Shown here in pieces: positions 32,701-43,842 of a stretch of DNA of 64,000 bases. Position numbers and translations under genes: made by a program. The notes beneath the pieces were generated by a model, which saw only the letters and a program-made list of their open reading frames with translations, was not told where the DNA came from and did no database searches. Numbering within the stretch: position 1 is the first letter of the stretch; each line of letters starts with the position of its first letter. Source of the DNA: Trematomus loennbergii (Eukaryota > Chordata > Actinopteri > Perciformes > Nototheniidae); the NCBI GenBank assembly GCA_012861695.1, contig JAAOOA010000379.1, positions 240,001 through 304,000 on the forward strand, read 5' to 3'.

Positions 32701-33094
32701 TGTGGGTCCTTTCCCGGTGTCCAGAGTCATCAACCCGGTGTCTGTACGCTTGCAACTCCCCAGAACTATGAGAGTACATCCGACGTTTCACGTCAGTAAA
32801 ATCAAGCCGGTGTGTGAGAGCACACTTGTTCCCGCCTCCAAGCCCCCTCCACCGCCCGAGTTCTTTGAAGGGGGTGAGGTTTACAAGGTCCGTAAGCTAC
32901 TAGAGGTCCGTAATAGGGGGAGGGGGAAGCAATTCCTGGTAGACTGGAAGGGTTACGGTCCTGAGGCTAGAAGCTGGGTAGCTGCGTCATTTATCGTAGA
33001 CAAGACGCTTATCCACGATTTTTACAATCAGCCTGGGCCATCAGGAGTTGGCCCTAGAGGGGGGGGTACTGTTGTGCACCGACAGAAATGCTAG
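29720..33094 (+). CDS. pol of the chromovirus: PR-RT-RH-IN-chromodomain
   Basis: Open frame from the shift site to a stop inside the 3' LTR. Domains in order: aspartic protease (LIDSGADES), RT ([12 protein letters not shown], catalytic [20 protein letters not shown]), RNase H ([20 protein letters not shown]), integrase HHCC finger (H..H then CPVCAC), the DDE core ([25 protein letters not shown]) and a C-terminal chromodomain ([27 protein letters not shown]). It copies the RNA and integrates the DNA; the chromodomain targets chromatin. The frame upstream of 29720 overlaps gag and is probably not used. No internal stop, unlike gag. Confidence 0.93.
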   Translation, partial: KRSCSPVKRRALVSKFPADFPPRPVTQVNICINNQTIDQGVLIDSGADESLMDWGVVNQLEIKTVPLSHPINASALDGRLLFTVTHCTEPIQITVNKDHTESMQFHIFESAQHPIILGFPWLKIHNPHIDWRSGKIKEWGEDCMGRCKLSQPVNAPTDSRKIIIDHPDYPDLQKVPSCYHDLKEAFNKSKAMSLPPHRDFDCPIDLLPGAPIPKGKLYSISRPERAAMDEYISSSLKSGIIRPSSSPAGAGFFFVGKKDGSLRPCIDYSPLNDITVKNRYPLPLMTSAFELLQTAKIFTKLDLRNAYHLVRIRKGDEWKTGFNTQSGHYEYLVMPFGLCNAPAVFQALVNEVLREFLNISVFVYLDDILIFSPDAKSHVNHVRQVLQKLLENQLYVKAEKCEFHTKEVSFLGYIISPNHMQMDPAKISAVSQWPTPDSRKKVQQFLGFANFYRKFIRNFSSVAAPLHVLTSPKVPFKWTPQADFAFQRLRERFTSAPILTIPDPQRQFMVEVDASNEGIGGVLSQRSAEDNKMHPCAYLSRKLTTAERNYDVGNKELLAVKAALEEWRHWLEGAEQPFLVWTDHKNLEYIRKAKRLNSRQARWTLFFSRFNFTLSFRPGSQNQKPDALSRLYDPEPLAVEPKTILPLNRVIGAFSWQVESDVKKANVKNPAPSECPNNLLFVPEALHSKVIHWAHSSVLSCHPGVTRTMFRIQQRFWWPAMKKDVAEYVAACPVCACNKTSSQVKMGLLQPLPIPQRPWSHISMDFVTGFPSSRGKTTVLTVVDRFSKMAHFIPLTKLPSAKVTAEVMMNHIFRIHGFPDDIVSDRGPQFISVFWKEFCRLIGATVSLSSGYHPQSNGQSERLNQELETTLRCLVSRNQTTWSDHLTWVEFAHNTLPTAATGVSPFHCVNGFQPPFFPNNEEEVRVPSAHAMIRRCRRVWAGARQALLRSSARMKAVADVHRRVAPSYRPGQNVWLSTKDLPLHVASRKLAPRFVGPFPVSRVINPVSVRLQLPRTMRVHPTFHVSKIKPVCESTLVPASKPPPPPEFFEGGEVYKVRKLLEVRNRGRGKQFLVDWKGYGPEARSWVAASFIVDKTLIHDFYNQPGPSGVGPRGGGTVVHRQKC

Positions 33095-33499
33095 AGAGAT
33101 GCATGTTATTTACGTTTGCTTTCTCTCATTCCAGGCTTCCTGATTATTTTCACCTGTGTCTCCTGTGCTCATCAATGTCAGCCCCGCCCCTGATTGGTCC
33201 CACCTGTGTCTAGTTACCCTGTGCTTATATTCCCCTGTCTCCCAAGTGTTCTTTGTCAGTTCGTATTGTCTCTTGCTATGGTCAGGTCTATGCTCTTTGT
33301 GCTCTTGTAAAGTTTGATTCCTCACTACGTGAGCGCTTTCATTTTGTTCCTCTATTTTTGTCATCTCGGTTAGAGATTTGATAGTTACCTTTTTTGTTGT
33401 TCATTGCTGTATTTGGAAAATAAAGTATCTTACAAGTACTTTACCTCTGTCTCCCGGGTCGTGCAATTGGTCCTACATCTAAGTGTCTGAGTTGTAACA
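33056..33499 (+). repeat. polypurine tract and 3' LTR of the chromovirus
   Basis: AGAGGGGGGGG (33056-33066) primes plus-strand synthesis. The LTR proper is 33070-33499 (430 bp) and ends GTTGTAACA before AATTC. It has ATTGTCTCTTGCTATGG where the 5' LTR has ATTGTCTCTGCTTTGG, among few differences. Confidence 0.93.
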
Positions 33500-33637
33500 A
33501 ATTCTCTCTGCAGAAACTCTGAGCCTCTCGCCAGGTTTTCTTTTCTTTGAATAAGACAAACTCAGGTTGTTGGTTGAGTACACATGAGGACAGAGAGCAC
33601 AGCGCTGTGGGAGAGAAGCCATGGAGATACATTTCAA
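33500..33637 (-). pseudogene. C-type lectin copy B, CTLD1 exon, 5' part
   Basis: 5' third of the split exon, from the TTTTTCAG acceptor (exon starts at 33637) through FVLFKEKKTWREAQSFCREN to the insertion. Here the GAATAAG that copy A lacks is intact, giving the unbroken reading. Confidence 0.85.
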
Positions 33638-34004
33638 CTGAAAAATACAATAAAACATACTCAAATTATATTCAATTACACTTTTATATTTTAAGAGCCA
33701 TTTAAATTATGATTTGAATTTGATTGATTGATTGATTGATTAGTTAGTGCATGATTAAGTTAGTGATGGTTTGTTAACTGATTAATGTAGTAATTGATTG
33801 AGTTAATGATTGGTTAATTGGTTGGTTTGATATGGAGGAGAGAAACTGTAATAGAAAATCAAAAACATGCTGCAGCTGAGAGAAACTATAGTATTGTGAC
33901 AAATGATCATTTACATCCTTGTAAGTCACATTGGTTTGTCAAACGAAAGCTAATGTTTATTCAGAGACTGTTCACTTAGAGAAAGTAAAAGGAGTTACAC
34001 TTAC

Positions 34005-34038
34005 CTGAAAGTAGAATGAGATTTAGAATCCAATCCAT
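34005..34038 (-). CDS. C-type lectin copy B, signal-peptide exon
   Basis: MDWILNLILLS with CAG|GTAAGT donor, identical in coding to copy A. The gene downstream is split, so it cannot give a normal lectin. Confidence 0.72.
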
Positions 34039-35113
34039 AATCTGATGAGGCGGAAAGAAAGCAAGATTTAGTTATACTGCAATACAATTGTTAAAAGACT
34101 GAATTTAAGAGACAAAGTTCAAGATTGAAAGTGGGATTAGCTCATGAAATAGTTGACCAAATGCCCAAAAATGATAGCATGAAGAGTTTTATTTTTAATA
34201 TATTGAGATTAATATTAAAAAGATGAACAACTGATTTACCTGACGTATGCTAAGTCTTCACTGGTCAATTGTTGATGCATTGTCTGTGTCTTTTCTTCTT
34301 AAAAGTAATATCTATGTTATTTGTTCAGCTCTGAATCCCTCTCCCTCTGTGATCACAGGGCTATATGGTTATGTAGTTTGAACATACATGAATACGTGGG
34401 TTGAGTTCCCATCCAGTGTCTCATATCCATATACAAATGTTTCTTCCTCTTATGTAAACGTGTGACCTCTGGATCATGTTAAATAAAAAGATATAGGGCT
34501 GATTACCGACGAGCCCTGGTAATGTTTTTACTCAAATGGATGGAAATCTTTTTATTGGTAGGTGCTTGTAATATTTATTATTCAACACAACACAATGCAG
34601 TACAATGTTTTGGGGAAATAATTTCCTAGGCCCATAAATTTGAAGTTTTTACTGCCCTCGCTGAGCACAGGTGTGCTTTGTCTCCTTATTCCTGCCTGTT
34701 GGCGTCAGCTGATAGAGGTGTCTTATTGCTTTGCCTGATCTATCTGTGCACAATGTTGATTATTCTCTTTCACCAGCTAAATACAAGGCTCTGGGGTAGA
34801 GACCTGAGGATTGGTTGGGATACCGCCGTGTCAACTTCTGGCTGCAGCAAATGTCTTTGTCAATTCTCCATCCGTAACTTCAAATAAATCTTCAGTGCTT
34901 GCCATCAAGCTCAAGCTCTCCCCGTGTTCATTGTGTTTCGACTACATGCTCCAGAAGTTTCCATTACACAATGCAACACCCTATTTTTAGCATCACGTAA
35001 GTTAACCATAAAGTCAAAATCCACACTTATTGTTCCCACCAAAGGATATTTGTTAACATGGGTAAATTAGCCCAGTTACAAGTGTTAAACGTACCTATTG
35101 AAGTCTATCCTTT
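34039..35113. other. lectin 5' flank, unit B, no gene seen
   Basis: Homologous to 13884-14970 with scattered one-base differences. Confidence 0.45.
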
Positions 35114-35302
35114 AGGCAAGGCAAGGCAAGGCAAGTTTATTTATATAGCACCTTTCAACACAAGGCAATTCAAAGTGCTTTACAAAAATGAAAGACATCA
35201 AGAAAATGGCATTTAAAACAGTCATTAAAAAGCAAAGATAATAAATGAACATTAAAATGAAAAATACATGAATAAAAGTTACAATGCAGTTTAACATTAC
35301 AT
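35114..35302. repeat. GGCAAG/TTTATTTATATAGCACC repeat at duplication junction B/C
   Basis: Same repeat as 14971-15149 with a longer GGCAA run (four units), ending at the first base of unit C. Confidence 0.7.
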
Positions 35303-35490
35303 TATCACAACAAAAAACGCTCCTGCAGTAAAGATCTGTTCCTCTCGGGTTGTGTTGCGGCCCCACATGACAGTGACAGGGGAACCATTGCTCAGATTTG
35401 CCACTAAGCAAACAAAAATGATCAAGAGGGAGCAGGAGCACCTCATCTACCGATCTACATCCCCCCCCTACTCCCCTAACCCACTTTTTT
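35303..35490 (+). pseudogene. 3' end fragment of the coiled-coil gene (unit C)
   Basis: As in unit B (KQTKMIKREQEHLIYRST); an extra C in GCGGCCCCACATG relative to B. Followed by C- and G-runs. Confidence 0.72.
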
Positions 35491-36231
35491 ATTTATTTAA
35501 TGTGTTCTCATTGTTCCCCCTTTTCCCCTAAGTCCATGTAGTCTTCATGAATGGGTTTTCTCCAGGTTTTCTGGGTTTTCCAACAGTCTGAATGTTTCAG
35601 CATAAAAAAAACACCGGGGGGGGGGGGGTAGGGGGGGTGGTGCTAGTGGAGCACGCTTACAGTAATTGCACCGCATATGAATTGTAATGCTTAATGGGAT
35701 ATAGGTGTGCCGCATTTGCGCTTCGGGGGAGGCCCCCTCTGCAAGACGAGGCCCCCTCTGCAAGACGAGGCCCCCTCCGCGATGTGAGGCCCCACGTGAT
35801 CTGCGTGTAGGGAGGGGCGGGCCTGCTTATTGTCTTAAATGGAATAAGTAAACTGTTTACTGTTTTAAATATTTATGAAGTAATCACAATTTTGATTTGA
35901 AACTAGTGATAGAGACCGTAAACTTAAAAGAATATGTTTGCTGGAAGTGATACCGAGTTAATGAAGTGATAGGGAAGATTATTTTTCATTAACTTCTATA
36001 AAACCTGATGTGTTCAACCAGAGGAGAGCCCCCTCTTGGATAGAGAGAATGCACATTCAGGGAAGTTGCAGGGATAGACCAGAAAGATAATAATTCACTG
36101 CATAAACACATATCAAAATAATAACTGCAACATAAGGATAATGATGTGTTGCTGTATATCAAGAAAGTCATCACAGGATTATAATTCAGACACATTTAGA
36201 TTGCACACAGTCATTGTTAATATTACAATTG

Positions 36232-36315
36232 TTAGTTTTGCTTTGTAGTTTTTACAAAAGATTTCCACTGTAACTCCGTAACATTCACACCCTTCTCCGC
36301 CAGCTTCTTCTTGAT
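36232..36315 (-). CDS. C-type lectin copy C, 3' terminal coding exon
   Basis: IKKKLAEKGVNVTELQWKSF, then VKTTKQN and stop, after TATTTCAG. The tentative exon upstream (about 36611-36660, EKEVQDVRR) keeps the GTAAGA donor. Confidence 0.52.
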   Translation of the reverse strand: MKKKLAEKGVNVTELQWKSFVKTTKQN

Positions 36316-36791
36316 CTGAAATAGAAAATAGAAAATAAAGAAATTAAAAGCAAAGCTCACAATATGTTTTTTTTTCAGGAAAATGTGCAAGAAATTCAGG
36401 AAAATAATAATAAAATAAAACTTAAACTTAAATTGTACATGTCTATTGTTGAATTGTCTTAGTATGGTAAACAGATATGAAATAATACACCAATGTACTG
36501 TATGTCGTACAATTTTCGTGCAAAAATAAGGCTGCATACTTTTTTCTTTCAGTATGTACTGCAACTGCACTAGCATGCAGAATACACACAATTGGGAACA
36601 AACGTCTTACATCTTGAACCTCTTTCTCATTTATCCGTCGCAATTTTTGCCGCATCATTTAAAACTCACCTACTATATTTGAACAATATATTATAGGGCC
36701 ATATCTATACAAAACATGTCTCAGAAGTGTTTTGATCAAAATACCAAATAAATCACCCATGCCTCATACCCCTCTATTTCAGCCCTGTTAC

Positions 36792-37615
36792 CATGGGCGT
36801 AATTTTCACTGGGGACAGGGGGGACATGTCCCCCCCACTTTTCAAAATCCCATTTGTGTCCCCCCCACTTTTTAAATGTGTTTATTATTTATTTTTTACG
36901 CAAGCGGTCATCGTCAAGGAGGAGTGTCTGTGTGTGGTGGCACGAGCGCATCTTGTGAGAGAGAGATAGAAAGAGAGAGAGGGGTTGTTGTTAGCATTTG
37001 GTGCTAGCTCGGAGCTAACGGAGATTAGTAGCTGTTTCAACAATAAGGAGAGGGAGAGCTCTTCCTGTCAGACTTTGAGAGACTGAGAGAGAGACAGACA
37101 AATATATATAGAGAGAGAGACAGAGAGAGTTACGTGGGTTGTTGTTAGCATCTGGTGCTAGCCGGAGCTAACGGAGATTAGTAGCTGTTTCAACAATAAG
37201 GAGAGGGAGAGCTCTTTCCTGTCGGACTTTGAGAGAGTGAGAGAGAGATAGACAATATATAGAGAGAGAGAGAGACAGAGAGACAGAGAGAGAGACTGAG
37301 AGAGAGACTGAGAGTGTTACGTGGGTTGTTGTTAGCATCTGGTGCTAGCCGGAGCTAACGGAGATTAGAAGCTGTTTCAACAATAAGGAGAGGGAGAGCT
37401 CTCTCCTGTCGTAAAACAGGTTCACATGGATAGGATACTAGATAAGTGTGCACACTCATTATATACACTACACATTTTTCTTGGATTTGTTAACACTATA
37501 GTCCCTTATATATTTGTAGAAAGGCAGGAAATGGAATTAAATCGAGAAAATGTTTCATTGCGGAGGACCCCCTGTTTTGTGTCCCCCCACTTCTCAAACC
37601 AAAGTTACACCCTTG
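36792..37615. mobile_element. hAT-type element shared by units B and C (unit C copy)
   Basis: 824 bp, the same ends as 16606-17435 and the same CCTGTTAC duplications (36784-36791, 37616-37623). Confidence 0.85.
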
Positions 37616-37885
37616 CCTGTTACTAAATAATAATAATAATAATACATTACATTTATAAAGCGCTTTACAAGCAAGTAAAGTAGAAACAAAGTAACAACAA
37701 AAGTAAAAGTGCTAAACTAGGTGGAATAAGGGCGAAGGGTTAGTGGATTAGGATTGAAGGCAAGAGTGAAAAGGTGAGTTTGAGGGATTGTTAGAATGAT
37801 GAGAGAAACTGCTGATTCTGGGTCCTTAGCTTCAAATGTAACCCGAGCTGCGGTGGCCACGCCCCTTTTGAGCGCAGGCAAGCAG

Positions 37886-38310
37886 TAGTGATGGGAATTA
37901 CGGCTCTTTGAAGGGAGCCGGATCTTATGGCTCCGTTCCTTTCCGAGAGCCGTTCAAAAGAGCCGTTCAAAAGAGTTTTTTTTAAGGGCGCGGGTTAATA
38001 GATTTATCTGCTAAATAATCACCAGGATAATGATTGACTGTATTGCCAGAAATCTTCTTTACTCACAGAAAATGTATAACTTGCATCTCTCAGTCAGCCA
38101 AACTACTACTCAAGCAGCATGCGTTATGCCATCATCATCTACGGAACATTTACATTCAGGAAAGCAAGTTCCCGTAAAGGCGAGTGGATTTATAGCAGGC
38201 AGCGAACCAACGATAAAAAGAACGGCTCTCACCAAGTACGACTCGGTTCCCTTCGTTCGTACCAAAGAGCCGTTCAAAGAATCGGATCGTTCGCAAACGT
38301 CACATCACTA
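37886..38310. mobile_element. hAT MITE (unit C copy)
   Basis: Orthologous to 9686-10113, with GCAAGCAG duplications at 37878-37885 and 38311-38318. Confidence 0.88.
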
Positions 38311-38318
38311 GCAAGCAG

Positions 38319-40187
38319 TGAGCTCTGTGAAGAGAAGAGTGTCTACTGAACTCAGCTAAACGCTGCCGTGATTAAACGCCTATTATGTTCCAAACCACTT
38401 CAAGGATTATTTCTGAAACAGTATGGAGCTCAAATGCTTTTTCTGCCGCATATTACCACAAGGACAGTACCTTTTTATATCTTGCTTTTTTACACATACT
38501 TTCTCCAGTACAGGTTAGCTCTGAGTGTTAGCGTTGCTTGCTAGTGTAAACACAGACCATATTACGTCCAAAACATGTTGCGCATTGTTTCTGACAGCAA
38601 CGTTTCTGATTCACATTTTAGTAATGTCGTCATGCCCACAGCTAATCTGGATCAGCTCCGTTGTACCCCGTTTTTAGAGATGTGGGTAAGGAGGAAAAGA
38701 GAGAGGGTTTTATTTTCGGACACTTTGTGAGTCTCCTTACACACCGGCCGGGGACACATATTCATGTATAAAAGACATTGAAAAGTGCATTTTGCATAAT
38801 AGGGGACCGTTAAAGTAAAAATATGTGAGCTAATGCTCGCCACAGATGGAGAGCTCTGCTTCTCTCTCAGGGTTTCAGTCAATGTGATGTCTTCTCCGTA
38901 GCACCGAGGATGGTGGGTCGAATACTATGCACGTTTTCATACTGCAATATGCGACCAAATTCAGTAGGACTTCATGGTATTTTTGGCAACTTGCATTTGA
39001 CATACAGTACTGTGTATTGGGACAAAACTCCTTAAACGGCTAAAGTGCAATAATTATTCTTCCTCTGGCATGTTTGGCCATCAAAAAAATCTTTAGGTGC
39101 ATTACTACAAGCCTGTTGACTGGATGGAGCTTATGAAATAATGATTTGCATCAGTTTAAAAAACGGGACAGATTGTTATTGGATTTTTATCTTGACAAGG
39201 AAGATGGCCATATTTGGCTTAAATCCAAAATGTCATCTGTGTTTATTGCAACACTTAAAATGGGACCTTGGACTCACTTGAATCAAGAGGTCATTCTTCA
39301 TTGCAGGAAGGTTTTCTTCCAGCACTGCGTCCTGTGAGGTGATAGTCATTTTCAAATGCATCATAGTGAGACCTGATATAATGAGAGACACAAAATATTT
39401 CATTAATTCCATCATGACCGGAAAAGACAGGTAGTTTATAAACTCTGCTTTATTCAGCGATTTGCTATCAAATCAGAGTATCACATATAGAACGTTCTCT
39501 TACTTTTGGATTACCTCAAGATCAAATGGCAATAAATACAAAAGAAAAGAAAAATAATAACCAATAAGATGTTTTTGAACTGAACAATGTGACCTTAGAT
39601 ATGAAGAAACCAAGATATTTAGCGTCTAAAATGTGTCCTTTTCTCAGAGATTTTATTGATAGGAAAACCTGCCTTTCATGAAGCATCATCAGGCAGTAGC
39701 CTACACACCAACAATGAAAACACGAGCACATACTACAGTTGAAAAAGCAGAAATAAAATCTGAGCTCACAGAACATTCCTGTTTAATACACACAGTTAAA
39801 GGTAATTCACTTCAGAAACACTTTTTGTTATATTCCATGGAATGCTCTTAACATCCTGATAGCAATGAATACATTAAATGCTTTGGCAATAAATATATGC
39901 AAATATTTCATCTGTGGAAGCCGTGGCACTGTAAAAAGCACGACCAATCATCTGCCTCGGCCCGCGGCAGATAATTGGATGGCCTGCCTGCCTGTCAGCC
40001 TTCCATCTCGTGCACAAACTTATCTCGTGCCCTCATTGGTCATGTGCACGTTCGTGTGTGTTGGAGGAGGGGCTCTATAAGGAAGTCTGAAGGAAGGGGC
40101 AGATCTTTTTCGGTTGTGTACTTTCAAATTCTAGCTTACTCGAGCTGGTTTCTCCATTCTTACCTACCCTACCTTTAAGCTCACACA
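38319..40187. other. lectin intron, unit C, no gene seen
   Basis: Homologous to 10122-12002 of unit A, including the segment lost from unit B. Confidence 0.6.
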
Positions 40188-40195
40188 CACTATTG

Positions 40196-41906
40196 CAGGG
40201 GTACTCAAATACAAATCTTAAAGGTCCAAAAAAATTGTTTCAATAAGACAAAGGTCCGTTTATTACGGTCATTCAAACTTTTAAACAATTGCAACAAGAT
40301 TCTTAACACGAGGTTGCAAAAACAAAAAGAATCTGGATGCAGCAGTTTTCATTGTTATTGTGTTTGTGCTTGATCCCTCAGAGTCGCAGTGTAAGAGCTG
40401 CACAGTTATGAATAAAGGCAGCTTCACCCTCTTTCATTCAGCATTCCTATTATTGCTTTATATATGTCTTGCCCCCTTGTGTGTCCACTGAGGTTCGTCA
40501 GGCCCAACACATCTTCAACAAACTCCCCCTTTGCCTCATCATAAAAACTCACAAACACCAGCAACTGAGCATTGTCAGTGGTGTCAGTGGACTCATCCAC
40601 AGCTAAGGAAATGCACTGTGCATTTTGTATTCCATCACAAAGCTGATTAATCAAATCACCAGCCAGTATTTATGTTCTTCTGGTTGCTGTGGAATCTGAG
40701 AGGGGGATTTGCTTGATTTGACCTGTTATTTCCTCTTTTTGTTTGCCTTCAAACATGGTCTCCATCACTTCAGTCATGCATTCTTTTATACTTCAGTTAT
40801 TATCCAGTGGAAAGCCCTTACCTACTGGCCTAGTTAAATCAAAGTGGTTAATTTTTTTTGGCTGGGCAGTGTAGTTTTACACACCGTCTTATTTGACTTT
40901 CTCAGGACTTAAAACTGTTTTTTGGGGGCAGACCCCCACAAAGAAAAAAATAATTTACACACGTAAGGTCATCATCTTAACAGTTTTGTATGCTCATCCG
41001 TGAGCAGAGCATCAAGTTGACATGTCTATTACAGCTGACTGCGGCGATTACCATTTTGTTCAGCAAAACGCCTCACAAACTTATTAAGATCAACAGCTTT
41101 AGTGCGTTTTGATTCAATGCTGAGTACAGCCAAACTTGACAGTCTCTTCTCTGTCATTGTAGACCGCAAATACCTCATTCCTTCTGTACTTGGGTCCGAG
41201 TCATAGACTGTATATATAAATGATCACCAAACGAATGCTTCTCGTTTTGCGCCGTACCTTTCAAATGAAATCAGGGCCGGGGGAGGGGTTACAAGTTCTT
41301 ATTATACATCCATGGTTACAAGACGTGCGGCTTGTGCTGCATTCACTTGCACTCGGACATTAGAGACTTTCTCTCATCAATGTCCGATGAGCCACAACTT
41401 TTCTTTCAAAACAAAGCTGCCAACTGGGGTGGCAGCTGGGTGGCAAGGCCTATTTTTAGGGTGGCAGTTGCCACCCCGGTAGGTGAAACTAGGCTACTAG
41501 CTACAGTACAGATGCAACTAGATGAGCTGTTAACTCTCGCTCTGACTTTTATTTTTAAACACACACGCATTTTTCCCACCCGCATTCCGCGAAGACCCGC
41601 CCTACTGTGCCTCTGATTCGCAGACTGTTGGTGGGGGGAAAAAACGCTGACGGGATACTGAATGTGATTGGACCAATGCGTTGTCAGACACACACAGACA
41701 GCGGAACAGTCTGACATGCAGAGCGCTGTTTGCAGTGGACATAGCGGAGAATTTTGACTCGTTGCGTTGTGGCGATGTCTCGCAGATAACACAGATAACA
41801 CAGATAATACAGATAATACATATGAAAAGTATAATTTGCTCAGAGTCCAGAGACAGTTGTGGTTCGGTCCGGATCCGGACCGGAGTCCGGACTTTGAGGA
41901 TGCCTG
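40196..41906. mobile_element. hAT (Charlie-like) element specific to unit C
   Basis: 1711 bp with ends CAGGGGTACTCAAAT and the inverse of CAGGCATCCTCAAAGT, flanked by perfect 8-bp CACTATTG duplications (40188-40195, 41907-41914). Units A (12003-12010) and B (26923-26930) have the single empty site. It carries a minus-strand transposase remnant. Confidence 0.9.
40424..40654 (-). pseudogene. hAT transposase fragment (Charlie/ZBED-like)
   Basis: Encodes ISLAVDESTDTTDNAQLLVF and FVEDVLGLTNLSGHTRGQDI. The LAVDEST(D) block with the downstream F..E..L is the start of the hAT catalytic core (first acidic residue) in Charlie/ZBED-like transposases. Only about 76 codons survive; later residues and the C-terminal dimerisation domain are gone or scrambled. 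Confidence 0.8.
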
Positions 41907-42014
41907 CACTATTGTATGGACATATACTGTATGTTCACCTGTTCTCACAAATAATAAAATAATTTAGATTATGAGCTCAAAAATTAACTAAACAGGGAAT
42001 ATGAAAGAACTCAC

Positions 42015-42358
42015 CACATTTACAGAGGAACGGGTGTTTTTCTGCGCGTAGCCGTTCTCCCATCGTCCAGAAACACTCTTCATCAAAGCTCCACAGTTTC
42101 CGTCAGATGGAGTATAAACAGCTTTGCCTGTTTTCCAGTATCTGAATGAGGATAATGTCTGGTCCGACCACACCCACATGTCCCTGAAGAGGCCAACCCA
42201 CACTTGCTGGTCCCCGGCTACTTCCCTGATGATCTGATACTCTGCATCATTCCTCACACTGGCCAGGTCTGTGTAGAATTGTCTGCAGTGGTCTCGAGCA
42301 GCAATCCAGGTCCTAGCATTTGCAACGTGCACGTACTGATCTCTACCTTGTTTTCCTC
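42015..42358 (-). pseudogene. C-type lectin copy C, second CTLD exon, late frameshift
   Basis: 344 nt against 345; one C is missing from the CCCC run near 42060, which changes GRWGERLRAEKHPFLCKC to a different C-terminus. Otherwise the same as copy A. Confidence 0.8.
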
Positions 42359-42839
42359 CTATGAAGAAAACCACAAGTTTATCGTTTTTGTGTGTCTCTC
42401 TGTGTATTAGAAAGACTGGTGCTGATTGTTTTGATCCTTAAAGACGCCTTGTGTATACAGGCTTTTTGGGGTTTCCCTTCAACTGCGTTATATGGTTTGT
42501 GTGCATGTAAATGGTCTGCAAAGGCTAAACCCCTGCCTGAAACGCCTCCATTGGACTCCTTTGTTTACATCTGTAACATAGTGACATCACTATGTATCAC
42601 TCATTCTCCTATTGGCTAGTGCTCCAACACATTGTACGTGATAGGCTAGGGGGCGAGACATCTCTAAGCGGTTGACCAATCACAACAGAACCGGCCAGCT
42701 AACCAATCAGAGCAGACTGGGCTCTGGTTTCAGACAGAGGGTGAACAGAGGTGCTGCAGCACAGGCAGTATGAGAAAAATAAAGAGCTTTTTGAACATTA
42801 AAGCATGGAAACATGTCACAGTAGAGGCACACATTTGAA

Positions 42840-42841
<2 letters not shown>

Positions 42842-42930
<89 letters not shown>

Positions 42931-42955
42931 TGGTGTGTGTTGTGTGTGTGTGTGT

Positions 42956-42999
<44 letters not shown>
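42842..42999. repeat. (TG)n microsatellite, unit C
   Basis: About 158 bp of TG with GG/TT interruptions near 42923-42957, the longest of the three. Confidence 0.95.
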
Positions 43000-43001
<2 letters not shown>

Positions 43002-43028
43002 TGACTCCAGAATCAAAGTGTCACTCAC

Positions 43029-43439
43029 CATCAAAGCAAATTGAACGTGTGTGGTGGTGCACTCTCTGACAAACAGTGTCCCGTTGTTGAAGGCTCCACA
43101 GTTGAAACGATTATCTTCTTGCATGTACCAAATTAAATACTCTCTTTCTCCCTTCTTGTAGAAATCTTTTTCAGTTATGGACCAGTGCCACTCCGCTCCC
43201 CTTTCATGAGTCCTATCCACACGGCATCATCGTACTGGCCCTCAACAGATCTCAGCACTGTTTCAATATCTCCAGGTCCTCTATGGTGGCAAGGTCGAGA
43301 CAATTCTCTCTGCAGAAACTCTGAGCCTCTCGCCAGGTTTTCTTTTCTTTGAATAAGACAAACTCAGGTTGTTGGTTGAGTACACATGACGACAGAGAGC
43401 ACAGCGCTGTGGGAGAGAAGCCATGGAGATACATTTCAA
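43029..43439 (-). pseudogene. C-type lectin copy C, first CTLD exon, frameshifted
   Basis: Same splice sites as copies A and B. It is 411 nt against an expected 414. One-base losses at CTCCAGG (CTCCCAGG in A) near 43274 and CCACTCCG (CCACCTCCG) near 43189 break the frame, and GAACGTG near 43045 is altered near the 3' end. Confidence 0.8.
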
Positions 43440-43808
43440 CTGAAAAATACAATAAACATACTCAAATTATATTCAATTACACTTTTATATTTTAAGAGCC
43501 ATTTAAATTATGATTTGAATTGATTGATTGATGATTGAGTGATTTAGTTAGTGCATGATTAAGTTAGTGATTGGTTTGTTAACTGATTAATGTAGTAATT
43601 GATTGATTAATGATTGGTTAATTGGTTGGTTTGATATCTGGAGGAGAGAAACTGTGTAATAGAAAATCAAAAACATGCTGCAGCTGAGAGAGACAGTATT
43701 GTGACAAATGATCATTTACATCCTTGTAAGTCACATTGGCTGTCAAACGAAAGCTAATGTTTATTCAGAGACTGTTCACTTAGAGAAAGTAAAAGGAGTT
43801 ACACTTAC

Positions 43809-43842
43809 TTGAAAGTAGAATGAGATTTAGAATCCAATCCAT
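43809..43842 (-). CDS. C-type lectin copy C, signal-peptide exon
   Basis: MDWILNLILLS as in A and B, but the exon ends CAA|GTAAGT instead of CAG|GTAAGT, a weaker donor context. Confidence 0.72.

Larger units (their letters stand above)
28233..33499 (+). mobile_element. Ty3/gypsy chromovirus, Tf1/sushi type, 5267 bp
   Basis: Complete LTR retrotransposon with 5-bp AATTC duplications (28228-28232, 33500-33504) inside the lectin CTLD1 exon. Order: LTR, PBS, gag with CCHC, protease, RT, RNase H, integrase, chromodomain, polypurine tract, LTR. The LTRs differ at roughly three substitutions and four short indels, so insertion is recent. Pol is open throughout; gag is broken by several one-base shifts. 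Confidence 0.95.
15150..35302. repeat. segmental duplication unit B
   Basis: Second tandem unit. Its length is 20153 bp. After removing the 7874-bp block (and adding back the 992 bp it replaced), the 5267-bp chromovirus, the 830-bp hAT and target duplications, about 7.16 kb remains, close to unit A's 7.13 kb. Confidence 0.88.

Noticed and set aside
42816..43044. ORFs rich in Thr-His or Cys-Val across the TG tracts
   Set aside because: They are translations of (TG)n in two frames; the same holds at 12842-13141 and 27729-28022.
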